Source of the DNA: Chrysogorgia sp. JL179-B06
Lineage: Eukaryota > Cnidaria > Anthozoa > Scleralcyonacea > Chrysogorgiidae
Direction: 5' to 3'
Assembly: GCA_035772405.1 (NCBI GenBank)
Contig: JAYKKM010000191.1
Coordinates: 1,579,501-1,643,500, forward strand
Length of the DNA stretch: 64,000 bases
Shown: in pieces, positions 36,305 through 46,320 of the stretch
Layout: each line of letters begins with the position of its first letter
How positions within the stretch are numbered: position 1 is the first letter of the stretch
Notes under the pieces: generated by a model
The model's database searches: none
The model's input: the letters and a program-made list of their open reading frames with translations, nothing else
Told to the model about the DNA's origin: nothing
Translations under genes and position numbers: made by a program

Positions 36305-36400
36305 AAGAGGCTGAGTTGTGCGTGTTCGACCCAGGATTAGAACCTATGTCTTCCCCCTCATAGATGTGTGTTGTAATTACCACTAGACCACATAATTAGC
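36305..36400 (-). repeat. tRNA-like SINE fragment
   Basis: On the minus strand, tggtctagtggtaattac (A-box like) is followed 30-40 bases later by ataggttctaatcctgggtc (B-box GGTTCNANNCC). Arms do not pair well enough for a functional tRNA, so this is likely a tRNA-derived SINE or tRNA pseudogene. Confidence 0.5.
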
Positions 36401-37490
36401 TGGTAACTGGATTTTATATTGCCAATGTAACTTCCAAAATCAAGTTCTCGTTGTACAAGGTTAGTATTACACACTTTTATTAAATTATAAAATTAAAAGA
36501 TCAGTTTAAAGCTAAATTTAGCTTTGAATTTTAATGAAGCAATTTGAGCTTTTATTGCAACGTTGTTTAAACAGTATCTTAATATCGTACGGCTTCGCTT
36601 CAGCCGGATCTTCATATCCTCAAATTCGTACAATGGATAAATTAATTCAAATCTATGCAACGTCTGGATAATATGATTAATCAAATATGACAAAACGTGA
36701 TTTTGTAAATAATCAAAATAAAGCTACCAAGCCCCGAAAGTGAGAACGAGCAGATGTTTCTTATCTTCAGGGCTGATGGTAAAATCATCAAAATTATGCA
36801 AAGTTAGATCAACCTTTATTTTGTTACAACATTGACCGTGAAACAATACTCGTAGATTGGATTTCCGAAACCTAATGATTTTTCGAATATTTTTCTCTTT
36901 CCAATTGTAGAGGTATATAATTTCCTTTTCCCCTTACTTTCTGTTTACTAAATATTTTAATTTTCGCAATGAAATTAAAATCATTTTATTTATTTCGATC
37001 CCCTTCGCCTCACAGAACAACATAATTATGCATGATATAGTTCACAAAGTAGCTGCTCATGTTACTTAAGGGATTAACGCCATTGTTACTTTCGGTAGGC
37101 GTTATTTTCGGGTGGTAGAAAAGTTTTAGTATGACAGCTAGATATTTTATATTTTTAATGCAATTACAGATGAATTACCACACATACACATGGTTATTTG
37201 TAAATGGTTATGCTTATTTATATTTCCAAAGTTAGTTGTAATATAAATCATTCATGCAGTTCATGTGTATGAATTCTAAATTTATATGGTTATTGGTTTC
37301 ATTTTAGACTCGCTTGCCGCTAATTTTATTCATAGTGCTGTAATATATAATATAGTTACAATTTGTAAATTAGTGGCAATTCAAATTCAAATCATTAAAA
37401 TCAATTAAATATTTAGCGAGTTGATTGTTTCTGATTACTAATATATCATGACATGTATGTAATAGGTTCGACTTATTTGCACTGAATAAT
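36401..37490. other. No gene recognised
   Basis: AT-rich, stop-rich in all frames; only short unsupported frames. No RNA gene seen. Confidence 0.5.
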
Positions 37491-37552
37491 CCCCTCGCCC
37501 GGCGCGAAGCGCCGGCCGAAGGCCTGAGGGCGAGGGTGCTAATATCGACCGG
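37491..37552. repeat. GC-rich short palindrome cluster
   Basis: cctcgcccggcgcgaagcgc followed by cggccgaaggcctgagggcg: nested hairpins of GC pairs (cgcgaagcgc, ggccgaaggcc) closed by ccctcgcc / ggcgaggg. It stands out from the AT-rich flanks. Confidence 0.7.
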
Positions 37553-37624
37553 CGTTTAGTCCCTTATCACGCGAGTGCAAGCTAATCCTGATCTCGGATC
37601 GGATTTATAGGTATATATATATTT

Positions 37625-37816
37625 AAGAAATAGAAAACATTTTCCGTGTTTACATGCAGTTATATAAACACGAGTGGAAGTTTGGGAGAACGAGAAATCA
37701 TAGTGGGAACACGAGCCCGTAGGGCGAGTGTTTCCACGCGATTTCGAGTTCTCCCAAACTTCCACGAGTGTTTATATAACGTATGGGAACACGGATAAAA
37801 ATGTTTTCTATTTCTT
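37625..37816. repeat. Palindrome (~192 bp) with CACGAGCCCGTAGGGCGAGTG tip
   Basis: The outer arms aagaaatagaaaacat and atgttttctatttctt enclose tatataaacacgagtggaag opposed to cttccacgagtgtttatata, and a tip of acacgagcccgtagggcgag. A member of the apical-motif palindrome group. Confidence 0.85.
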
Positions 37817-37892
37817 TTATAAAATAACCCGTAGAAAGCAAATAAAATGTACAAATATAATTTTTATCAACACGTAAATTCTCTTACTGCGT

Positions 37893-38035
37893 ATGATGGC
37901 GCCGTGATGTCTAATTGATGGCGTATGATGGCTAATTGATGGCGTATGATTACTAATTGATGGCGTATGATGGCTAATTGATGGCGTATGATGGCTAATT
38001 GATGGCGTATGATGGGTAATTGATGGCGTATCACG
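37893..38035. repeat. 21-bp tandem repeat
   Basis: About six to seven units of taattgatggcgtatgatgg type, ending at a diverged unit with tatcacgatggcg. Confidence 0.85.
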
Positions 38036-38103
38036 ATGGCGTTATCCATCCATGTTATATAGCCTGATATAAACACGGTAACTGACCAATCACAGCGTGC
38101 GTA

Positions 38104-38118
38104 AGATACGACTTATTT

Positions 38119-38183
<65 letters not shown>
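38104..38183. repeat. (TA)n microsatellite
   Basis: About 60 alternating bases directly abutting the left arm of the Penelope-like element, a likely insertion target. Confidence 0.9.
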
Positions 38184-38188
<5 letters not shown>

Positions 38189-38207
38189 CGCTTACCTCAA
38201 AACTGGT

Positions 38208-38248
38208 CTGCTACAACTTGTTTCATCTGTAAAAGAATCTTCAGGCAG
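38208..38248 (-). ncRNA. Hammerhead ribozyme candidate, left (inverted) arm
   Basis: Reverse complement of the motif described at 39,684-39,724, with the same core and pairings. Confidence 0.55.
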
Positions 38249-38472
38249 TGACAATATCGAAAGGGATGATCGGTTATTTATAGGCTTTCTGCCGGAAAGT
38301 GGGGGCGTATGTGGGGGACAAAGCATGAGGTCATGGCTTTGTTTGCGTTGATTACGCGAAATTTATTACGATGACGACACTGTGAAATTATTTCCGCTCT
38401 TTTGTTGAGTAAACTATTCTTATTTTTTTCTTTTAAAATACAAAATTTTTCTTCTAAACATAAATTGCATTT

Positions 38473-39654
38473 ATGTTAAGTAAGAAATTTGGCAAAGAAA
38501 GCATCGGCCTATATAGAGATGACGGTTTGGCTATCATAACAAGTAAATCAGCACGTTTAGCAGACAAAACAAGAAAAGATCTCCACAAAATTTTCGAGCA
38601 ATTTGACCTAAAAATCACCGCCGAATCAAATTTACGTATAGTAAACTTTTTAGATGTAACTTTCGACCTTAACAATGGAAACTATAGGCCCTATAGGAAG
38701 CCCAATGACGATCCGCTATACATAAATATGCACTCTAACCATCCACCAAGCATAACAAGGCAACTACCTGCATCAATTAACAAACGCATTAAACTCCTTT
38801 CGTCAGATGAGCAAACTTTTCAGGAATCTGCACCCTTATATCAGAACGCGCTTAGGCACAGCAACTTTAATCATGAACTTAGCTACACTCATGATACACC
38901 GCAACGACCACGTAGGAATAGGCAACGCAATATCATTTGGTTCAACCCACCATTTAGCAAGAGTGTCAGCACTAACATAGGACGTAATTTCCTTAGCCTA
39001 ATTGACAAACATTTCCCTCCGCACCACAAGCTCCATAAGATTTTTAACAGAAATACAGTTAAAGTAAGTTACAGCTGCATGAACAATGTTAAGTCAATAA
39101 TCACTAAGCACAATGCACGCATAGCTAGGAACATCAAACCGCAGGATAGGGACGCTACTAATTGCAGTTGTAGAGAGAACACCATTTGCCCGCTTCAAGA
39201 ACAATGCATGACTAGAGACATAGTATACAAAGCAACAGTGACAGTAAACATCACAAACGAAATAAAACACTACATTGGTATGACTGCAACCACATTCAAA
39301 GAGCGATTGGCCAACCACACTAAATCTTTTCAACATAAAAAGCATGAAAATGACACCGAACTTTCGAAATATATTTGGACATTGAAAGAAAACAATAAAG
39401 ATTTCAGTATTAATTGGCAAATTCTAAAACATTCTATTTCGTACACAGGAGGATCAAAACGATGCAATTTATGTTTAGAAGAAAAATTTTGTATTTTAAA
39501 AGAAAAAAATAAGAATAGTTTACTCAACCAAAGTGCGGAAATAATTTCACAGTGTCGTCATCGTAATAAATTTCGCGTAATAAACGCAAGCAAAGCCATG
39601 ACCTCATACTTTGTCCCCCACATACGCCCCCACTTTCCGGCAGAAAGCCTATAA
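38473..39654 (+). CDS. Penelope-like RT (3' part) fused to GIY-YIG endonuclease
   Basis: 393 aa, uninterrupted. It begins inside the RT at the catalytic box (SIGLYRDDGLAII), so fingers and most of the palm are missing. Then come the thumb (RIVNFLDVTFDLNNGNYRPY, then YINMHSNHPPSITRQLP), a linker with WFNPPFSKSV, and the cysteine cluster NCSCRENTICPLQEQC. The GIY-YIG nuclease follows (DIVYKATVTVN, KHYIGMTATTFKERLANHTK) and ends with RCNLCLEEKFCIL. The first ATG is created at the truncation. With most of the RT lost the copy is not autonomous, although the nuclease part is intact. The C-terminal 64 codons lie within the right arm. Confidence 0.85.
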   Translation: MLSKKFGKESIGLYRDDGLAIITSKSARLADKTRKDLHKIFEQFDLKITAESNLRIVNFLDVTFDLNNGNYRPYRKPNDDPLYINMHSNHPPSITRQLPASINKRIKLLSSDEQTFQESAPLYQNALRHSNFNHELSYTHDTPQRPRRNRQRNIIWFNPPFSKSVSTNIGRNFLSLIDKHFPPHHKLHKIFNRNTVKVSYSCMNNVKSIITKHNARIARNIKPQDRDATNCSCRENTICPLQEQCMTRDIVYKATVTVNITNEIKHYIGMTATTFKERLANHTKSFQHKKHENDTELSKYIWTLKENNKDFSINWQILKHSISYTGGSKRCNLCLEEKFCILKEKNKNSLLNQSAEIISQCRHRNKFRVINASKAMTSYFVPHIRPHFPAESL

Positions 39655-39683
39655 ATAAGCGGTCATCCCTTTCGATATTGTCA

Positions 39684-39724
39684 CTGCCTGAAGATTCTTT
39701 TACAGATGAAACAAGTTGTAGCAG
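39684..39724 (+). ncRNA. Hammerhead ribozyme candidate, right arm
   Basis: Order 5'-3': CTGC (helix I), CTGAAGA (core, fits CUGANGA), a short imperfect helix II (TCT/AGA around a 5-base loop), GAA, helix III ACAA-G-TTGT, the cleavage base A, then GCAG (helix I, perfectly complementary to CTGC). Such minimal type I hammerheads with a tiny helix III are known from Penelope-like elements. The non-pairing at the base of helix II makes activity uncertain. Confidence 0.6.
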
Positions 39725-39748
39725 ACCAGTTTTGAGGTAAGCGAAAAT

Positions 39749-40640
39749 CTATTATTTGCTCTAACTATATGTTGTTGAGCACTCTTTGCATTTCGTAGAC
39801 CAAAACCTACACGTATATATATATATACCGTCCTCATGCGGCATCGGAAAATTTGGCCCTGGATTATCAGCTGATTTCAAGCCGAAACCGTAGTGTTGAA
39901 GGACAAGATAATCAAAGACAGACACAAGTAAAAGGTAAAAGGACTATTTAATAATTATGTACATTGTGATTGTCACTGACTCACCGGTCTGTGTTGAGCA
40001 ATTAATTTTCCTTTTCTGCATAGTTTTTTGGTTAGGGTTAGCAATTTGGTTGGGATTAGGGTTAGGTTTAGGATTTTATCGTTTATTAAACTTTTTGGCT
40101 TGACTAGCTAATTTTAATGTAATTTAAATAATTGTACACTGTATTGTGTATTTGCTCCAAGCTCCGAAATCTAATAGACACATTTTGAAATACTTAACAG
40201 AGAGATTTGGGAAAATTTGAAGATGTGTAATGTTATTTATGTTACAAACATATATATGTATAATATTTTGACAGTTGGAATTAAATCCATGCAGTTTAAA
40301 ATATATACCATTTGTTCTTTATAATACTGCAGAATAGTAAGTGGTAGTACAAATTTTGGAATTGCATGTGCAGTATGTTTATTATTTGATTAAAATTATA
40401 AATACTATATATGCTTGATAATTAGCCTATATATATACAGTAGTTTAGGGTGAAAAAACATGCAACTATTGCTGTGTTTATATGACCTGGGCCTGCAGTC
40501 CTACAATTTTGTAGCAATAAACAAGCATTACTATGTATACTTGTCATGTTAATACTAATTAATAAATACACTGCTGCAGTGAATATAGGGAGAGCTCGGG
40601 GGGAAACAGACGATACAGTACATGGATGATTGTCAAGCAA
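39749..40640. other. No gene recognised
   Basis: AT-rich. At 40,027-40,075 there is ttagggtta-like sequence (three or four imperfect TTAGGG words), too short and irregular for an interstitial telomere array. No coding signal. Confidence 0.5.
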
Positions 40641-40654
40641 GCTCATATCCTCAG

Positions 40655-40745
40655 AAAATTATTCTCTTTCCCGGACAGGGATAACTTTCTGATTTCCAGT
40701 GAGATGCTCTGACCATTGAGCTACCAAGACTCAGCTATGGTGAGT
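40655..40745 (-). repeat. tRNA-like SINE fragment
   Basis: On the minus strand, gtcttggtagctcaatggtc then agagcatctcactggaaatc read like a tRNA head (A box TAGCTCAATGGTCAGAGC). A weak B-box-like region (gttatccctgtccggg) follows. It is degenerate, so SINE or tRNA pseudogene. Confidence 0.45.
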
Positions 40746-40904
40746 GAACGTTACATTGATGTACTGATTCTATTGATATAACAGCAGTGTATATATTAAC
40801 ACACCCAATCATTAGTCATTACTGAAATATATAGTAACTGCTGTACATAGGCAGTACATATATCATTAGAACCAGTGCATCATTGTAACCTCTCTCCATC
40901 TGAA

Positions 40905-40985
40905 TCTCGATGGCTCAATGGTTAGAGGCCGTCACTGGCAATAAGAAGGTTATAATTTTTTCAACCAGGAATATTATATTTCTGA
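40905..40985 (+). repeat. tRNA-like SINE fragment
   Basis: Plus strand gatggctcaatggttagagg (A-box like), then cactggcaataagaaggtta and a degenerate B box. Its resemblance to the inverted copy 200 bases upstream suggests a dispersed tRNA-derived family. Confidence 0.4.
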
Positions 40986-42149
40986 CGATATGATCTTGAC
41001 GTCCATGTTTTGTATACTGGCATGTATTCCATATAATATAATATGTGTTTACAGTTCTCCATCCATTATGGAACATGTTAGACATACACATTTTTTCATA
41101 AGGATACTTAGCTGGCCTAGTGGGTCACAACTTATTCTGTCAATGTAAAATACAGTTTATTATTATTATGTTCACATTGGGTATGTTGACACTACTATGT
41201 GTGTTAGCTAGATCATTGTCGACAAGCAGACTAGGCATGGCATTCTGAATATAGGTTATAATATATATATGTGCATTGTGCACGGTGATATAATTTAGAT
41301 ACAGTACTATAGTACACAATGCCATATATATGCTTTGTTACATGGCAATTAATATGGTATCTGCAATCTGCATTGGGCATTATTATTATTAGTATTATTG
41401 TTAATGTATTATTATTATTAGTATTAATAATAATAATAATAATAATAATACAATAATATTTGTACAGCATAGCCCCTTCAATGCTAACACTAGTATCAAT
41501 ATATGGGGTCTTGTTTTCTAACAAATTACAGTTGTTACAAATGTATAGTACAATGTTACAAAAACTAATTTTAACTCAAAAGTTGTATATCCTTCACATA
41601 TTGTCAATTAAGGCAATAGATAATGGTGCTATAACATGTATGAACAGATTGATTGAAACATGGAAAATAGCTCTTTACTGGTAGATATGATGTTAAAATG
41701 CCATGGAATTTCCTAACTAGCATTACACAATGTAACTTGCTTCTAATACAAGAGGTACAAAACTTGGGATTTCTATTAACCAATCAGTTTCAAGTCCCGA
41801 CTTGAGGAAAGATCAGTTTCCCTGACATACATAGAGACCTCTGATTATGACCATCAATATTTAGTTATCCATATTCCTGCCAGCTCCACATCACAGTAGT
41901 CCAATGTGGGTAGATTATTATCAACTTACTCTATATAATCTATCCACACCAACAATTGGAGTAGAATCCCTAATACGTCTTAGTAAATCTAATTTGAATG
42001 GACTATACATTTGTACTATATGCATGCAATCCGTAGACATTTGAACGAATTTGATTTTTTTAAAGGACACTCATTGTATGATAGAGATGCACTTTCTTCC
42101 TTCAACAGCCTTTGGTGTCTATATACAAATACTGCATTGATTATTTCGT
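40986..42149. other. No gene recognised
   Basis: AT-rich with (ATT)n/(TAA)n microsatellites at 41,378-41,458. Frames are short and stop-limited. Confidence 0.5.
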
Positions 42150-43085
42150 GAGTCATCAATATTGTGATAAAAGTAATTTCTTTCTTAGTGATTGATGGTA
42201 GAAACAGCACTATTCTGTTGCTGCACTCAAAAATACCAAAATGCCCGGGTCTTGCAAGAGGCCCGGCCACATCGCCACCGTCAATCACTTGTGATTGGTG
42301 TATTCTGCAGACCAATGAAATGTTGCAACCATTATGCGTATTGCGTACCTACCAGTAACACAAAGTACCGGCCGTTCATCTCAACACTTTCTCCAATTCC
42401 GCTGGCTAAAAGCATTTATTATACATTCAAAATTCATTATCGTTCCTATTGGTCAATTCCAGTGAATTCTTAATCTCTGGCAGGTACGACCTCATTTCTG
42501 TTGAATACTGTGAATTATTGCACGAAGGTGTCCAAAACAAAAATTATTTAACGCTGATGACGTCACTAGGACCAAGCGTGCAAAAATTACAAATTAAAAA
42601 ATGCCTGTAGTAGATTTGTTTGTATATTTTTAGTAAGACTATCTTGAACAATGTATAATAAAACAATTATTGGATTCGGCTTATGCATGAGATTAAGAGT
42701 TATCCAGACCTCGGTCAAAGTTATCTGCTTTGGCAGGTAACATTGACCTCGGTCTGGGTAATTCTTGATATCATGATGCTCAACCTCATCCAATAATTGT
42801 ATATTATGCTGTACTGTTACTACCATACAATAACATTATAAAGGTATGAGGTGTCCAAAAATATATATTGCAATTAAGGGATCATTCATACATCTCATGG
42901 AAATTTATGGGAGGGGTACACATGTCAGTCCTGGGGCCCGAGTTTTGCTCTCGCTGGCCTTGATGAATCATCAATAGTGTGAGACAAGTGCTGTAATTTC
43001 TTTCTTAGTGATTTATGGTAGAAACGGCAGTAAACTTCCCCATTATTCTGTTCAGTGCAGGTGCCAGGTACTGCACCCAAAAATT
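42150..43085. repeat. Pair of diverged dispersed repeats
   Basis: 42,150-42,235 (taatttctttcttagtgatt, then atggtagaaacagcac, tgcactcaaaaat) recurs in the same orientation at 42,970-43,085 with a longer middle. Between them lies the inverted-repeat element at 42,645. Confidence 0.65.
42645..42815. repeat. MITE-like inverted repeat (~170 bp)
   Basis: The imperfect arms gtataataaaacaattattgg / ccaataattgtatattat and, inside, gttatccagacctcggtcaa / ttgacctcggtctgggtaat meet at a loop with atctgctttggcagg. There is no coding content. A nonautonomous foldback element is likely. Confidence 0.7.
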
Positions 43086-43465
43086 TAAAAAGTTAACGCT
43101 ATTTAGTTTGATGTCCTATGGAAGAATTAAATTCAAACAACACAAAGCTCTCAGAGATATTGTCCACTGCAAATTTATTCAGTTCTGCAAATAAATGGGC
43201 TAATACCTAATTCAAGTAAAGGAACTACAGTACTGTATTACAGTAGTAAATTAGCAACTACGCTATAAAAGTTTCAAACAGTATAAGCGGGCGAGGGGTG
43301 TTGCGTATAACGTATTTCTAGTTTTAACCTGAGAGAGCGCTATTGACTACCGTACTTTGTTAGCTTTAGAGCTTTGAAGATCGTTACTTTCGGGTTGTCG
43401 TTACTTACGACTACCGGGTTGTCGTTACCCGCTACTTCGGGGCATACTTTCTTCCATTAATGATG

Positions 43466-45186
43466 CTAAAATTGTGTTACTGTTAGAATATAATAAAACA
43501 GGGAAATTCGATTGGTATCATGATTCGAATTTCTTCCTGCATCTTCCGATTTAAATTCACTGCTAGCTTTAATTTCTCCCTTTTCCATTGCATCCAAACA
43601 CTTGTTTTGTACCTTCTCACCTTCTTTAAATTTCTTATCAGCCCATGGGTATTTAAAAACATCAACCCTGTCTTTAGAAGCAAACCACTCTTCTTTTCTA
43701 GCAAATTGGGAAACTTTCAAATGATCGTACATGGAAGATGGTTTCTTGTGTTTTTTTTGTGTTATGTATGTCAAATTATTCCCGACCTTTGTACATTTCT
43801 CTGTTCATCTCCAATAAATTTATGCTACAAGACATTAATTCCACCATGGCAAAAGAACTCTGAGCGGATGCTAACTGTTTTACTGGACGCACAAGAAAAT
43901 CCTCCACCCATTCGTCTCCGGCCAGTTGCTTTCCTCGCTTACAATCTAAGTTAACAGTCCTGTTTTGCTGGTACATGAGGCGGTATGCGATTGGCCACTT
44001 AGCAGTGTATTCACAGTATGCGTGAATGCTTCATCACGGTAATTTGTTTTGCCCATCATCGAGTAGAGAGCAGGGCAAATCATCCACACACCTTCAATTG
44101 CCTGACCATTTCCATACCTTATAGACTCTTTGTACCATCGTGTTATGGGCATGAGGTCATTGATAACCTGAGACTGGTAGGAAAACATCTTGTCTTTCTT
44201 CTCTTGTTCTTTAAGCGACGTGTTTAATTTTTCAAGCAGGATTTTGTTGTGAGATTTGGTTTCTTTTAAGCAATTATCCAGCTCTGAAAAGGTAGGGAAA
44301 CTGGCTGACTTTTTAAAGGCTTTCAACATCGAAATAGAAAGGCCATCGTCATAATCCAGCAGAGCATCTTCATTGTTATTGTAATTGTTGTCCTTGAATT
44401 TCAGTTTGAAAGTAGATGGATTGATTGTTGGTCTTTTCAAGACCTTTTCAACAACATTCCAAAATCCACCAGGTCCTGCAATACGTGCAATACATTCATT
44501 TATGTACCCACTGTTGTGGAAATCTCCTCCACCTTGAGTATGACAGCCGTAAATATCGGGGCAACGATTTGAACAGCCTTGTATTAACACTGTATTTTTT
44601 TTATCGCCAACGTTTATGTTCAAACCGCGTGCAATGTTGACTTCTTCATTGCCACTCAATACCATTTTTTCAGTGTCTTCACTATTCGCCTGACAAATTA
44701 TCCAACATGACGAAGAATTCCCTCCTCTTCCGCTATTTTCCGCTATTTTTCCGCGATTATGTTAATCATTATGGAATCTTCTTTAACTTTGGCTATTTCG
44801 ACTGGAGATTGCCGTTATTGTGTGACCCATGTGAATTGCAAGGGCAAGTGGTGTTTGTCCAATACCATCTCGCATGTTTATAGGACAACCAGAATAAACA
44901 AGGCAGAGGACAAGTCTTGTATTCCCGTTCAACGATCCAGAGCGGGAAGCCAATTATCTTTAAGGGCACTGATACTGTCTGCCAAATAACTATCGCTCGA
45001 ATAAAGAGACGTGAGATCTCTTAGTGTTTCAAATATAGAGTTGAAACGCTCATCTAGCTTTTCGTTGACCTGTTTCACCCCGATTTCAGATACCAATTGT
45101 GACCAATTTAGATTATCCAGGCTATCCATATTTATGAATTTCACAATGATCAGTACAACCAGGTGCAACGGAGCGGTCATATGCAT
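43466..45186 (-). pseudogene. Decayed host-type gene with ankyrin-like and cysteine motifs
   Basis: Read on the minus strand, from 45,186: an N-terminal helical segment (MDSLDNLNWSQLVSEIGVKQ, LADSISALKDNWLP) and, after a stop, one ankyrin-like repeat (NMRDGIGQTPLALAIHMGHT, about 44,880-44,800). A long frame follows (44,665-43,946 and open further upstream) with a CWIICQ start, GGGDFHNSGYINECIARIAG, a coiled middle and YRDEAFTHTVNTLL. Further frames to 43,466 continue with NLDCKRGKQLAGDEWVEDF and SSMYDHLKVS. Frame changes at about 43,975 and 43,775 and internal stops indicate a pseudogene, unless introns are missed. I suspect a multi-copy, perhaps transposon-derived, invertebrate family but cannot name it. 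Confidence 0.45.
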
Positions 45187-45715
45187 ATTGCATGTGAGGT
45201 AAACACGGCTTGTCCAGGGTTTACAATAACATTTCTATCAGGAGGTATTTGACATTATTACAGGCGGCAATTTTGTCAATGAATAAAACTAATAGACGGC
45301 GGTAAATAGGCGTACAGCCGACGGAACCGCCGGCTTAGGTGTTTGACATCAATTTATTTGTTGTCAATATATAAAAGTAAAACTAATATTCTTTGATGCC
45401 GACTTATATTGGAAACCCTGCTTGTCTAGGCAAAAATGCGTTTTATAGCTACCATACAATATAAATTACATGTTAGAATACATGCATGGTGAATAATTTC
45501 ATGATACTAAATCAAATTGCATTGGTTCTTTGTCATGTGATACAATAAATATCGATTGCCTTCACTATATAATTCATAAAATCGATACAAGCTATACAAT
45601 GTAGTACTACTATATATGATACAAGATATTGAAAGTGTTATACATGTACATGCACTACAATTGAAATTCCTACGACGCAATTATTTGCATAAATATAAAC
45701 AGGGTTACAGTTGAA
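45187..45715. other. No gene recognised
   Basis: AT-rich; a short tandem of gacggcg/ccgacgg words near 45,295-45,335 only. Confidence 0.5.
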
Positions 45716-46320
45716 CCTATATTAAAGCGGTCACCCTTGGGGATTGCGTAGGTGACCTCTTAATGCAGGGTGACCGCTTAAAGCGGGTCTGATTATTCTA
45801 TATTAAAATGTGACCTGCTAGAACTCGGTTTATCAATCTGAACAGAAATTAAGGGAACAATAAAAAATAACTGAACACAAAATAACAATTTAATGCCTAA
45901 GTTGTTAATAAAGTTACATTGTGTCAATAACAAGATGTAAAATTATTAACAAAGTAGGCAAAGAAAACAAATTGATTGTTCAGACGTAGCTGGACTGCAG
46001 AAAAATAGTCTCTGATTAATTTGTCTCAAATCTGTCCCCCTAAAAATGGCTAACAAAAGTTCTTGATGTCAATAAAATTGGGCAAAATTTGTGGGGACCG
46101 CTTAATACGAGTTCAAGACAATGAAATACTAACTTTGGGACTATGCAAAGGGTGACCGTGTCCACTTAATAGAGGTGACCATTTACTAAAGTTACTTTGA
46201 CAGTATTTAAGTTACGAAATTTTCGAGACATTGACAAGTGACTACTTAATAAATGGTGACCGCTTAATAAAGATTGACAACTTAATATGGGGACTGCTTA
46301 ATACAGGTTTGACTGTATAC
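45716..46320. repeat. Degenerate repeat of GTGACCGCTTAATACAGG type
   Basis: At least eight diverged words of the type ggtgaccgcttaa / gaccgcttaatacgag / ggactgcttaatacagg are scattered through the region, all in one orientation, ending with cttaatacaggtttgactgt. This looks like an old tandem or a dispersed element with internal repeats. Confidence 0.6.

Larger units (their letters stand above)
38184..39748 (+). mobile_element. Penelope-like element with inverted 287-bp arms
   Basis: The segment 38,184-38,470 is the reverse complement of 39,462-39,748; both are 287 bp with very few differences. Between them lies a 5'-truncated RT-endonuclease frame. The right arm is continuous with the 3' part of the coding region, and the left arm is an inverted copy joined two bases before the truncated frame. 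This is the typical insertion structure of Penelope-like elements (pseudo-LTRs, one inverted). The close match of the arms suggests a fairly young insertion. Confidence 0.88.

Noticed and set aside
36305..36400. Functional tRNA gene
   Set aside because: A and B boxes are visible but the acceptor and anticodon arms do not pair properly.
40027..40075. Interstitial telomere repeat (TTAGGG words; also 36,050-36,090)
   Set aside because: Too few and too irregular; common in AT-rich non-coding DNA.
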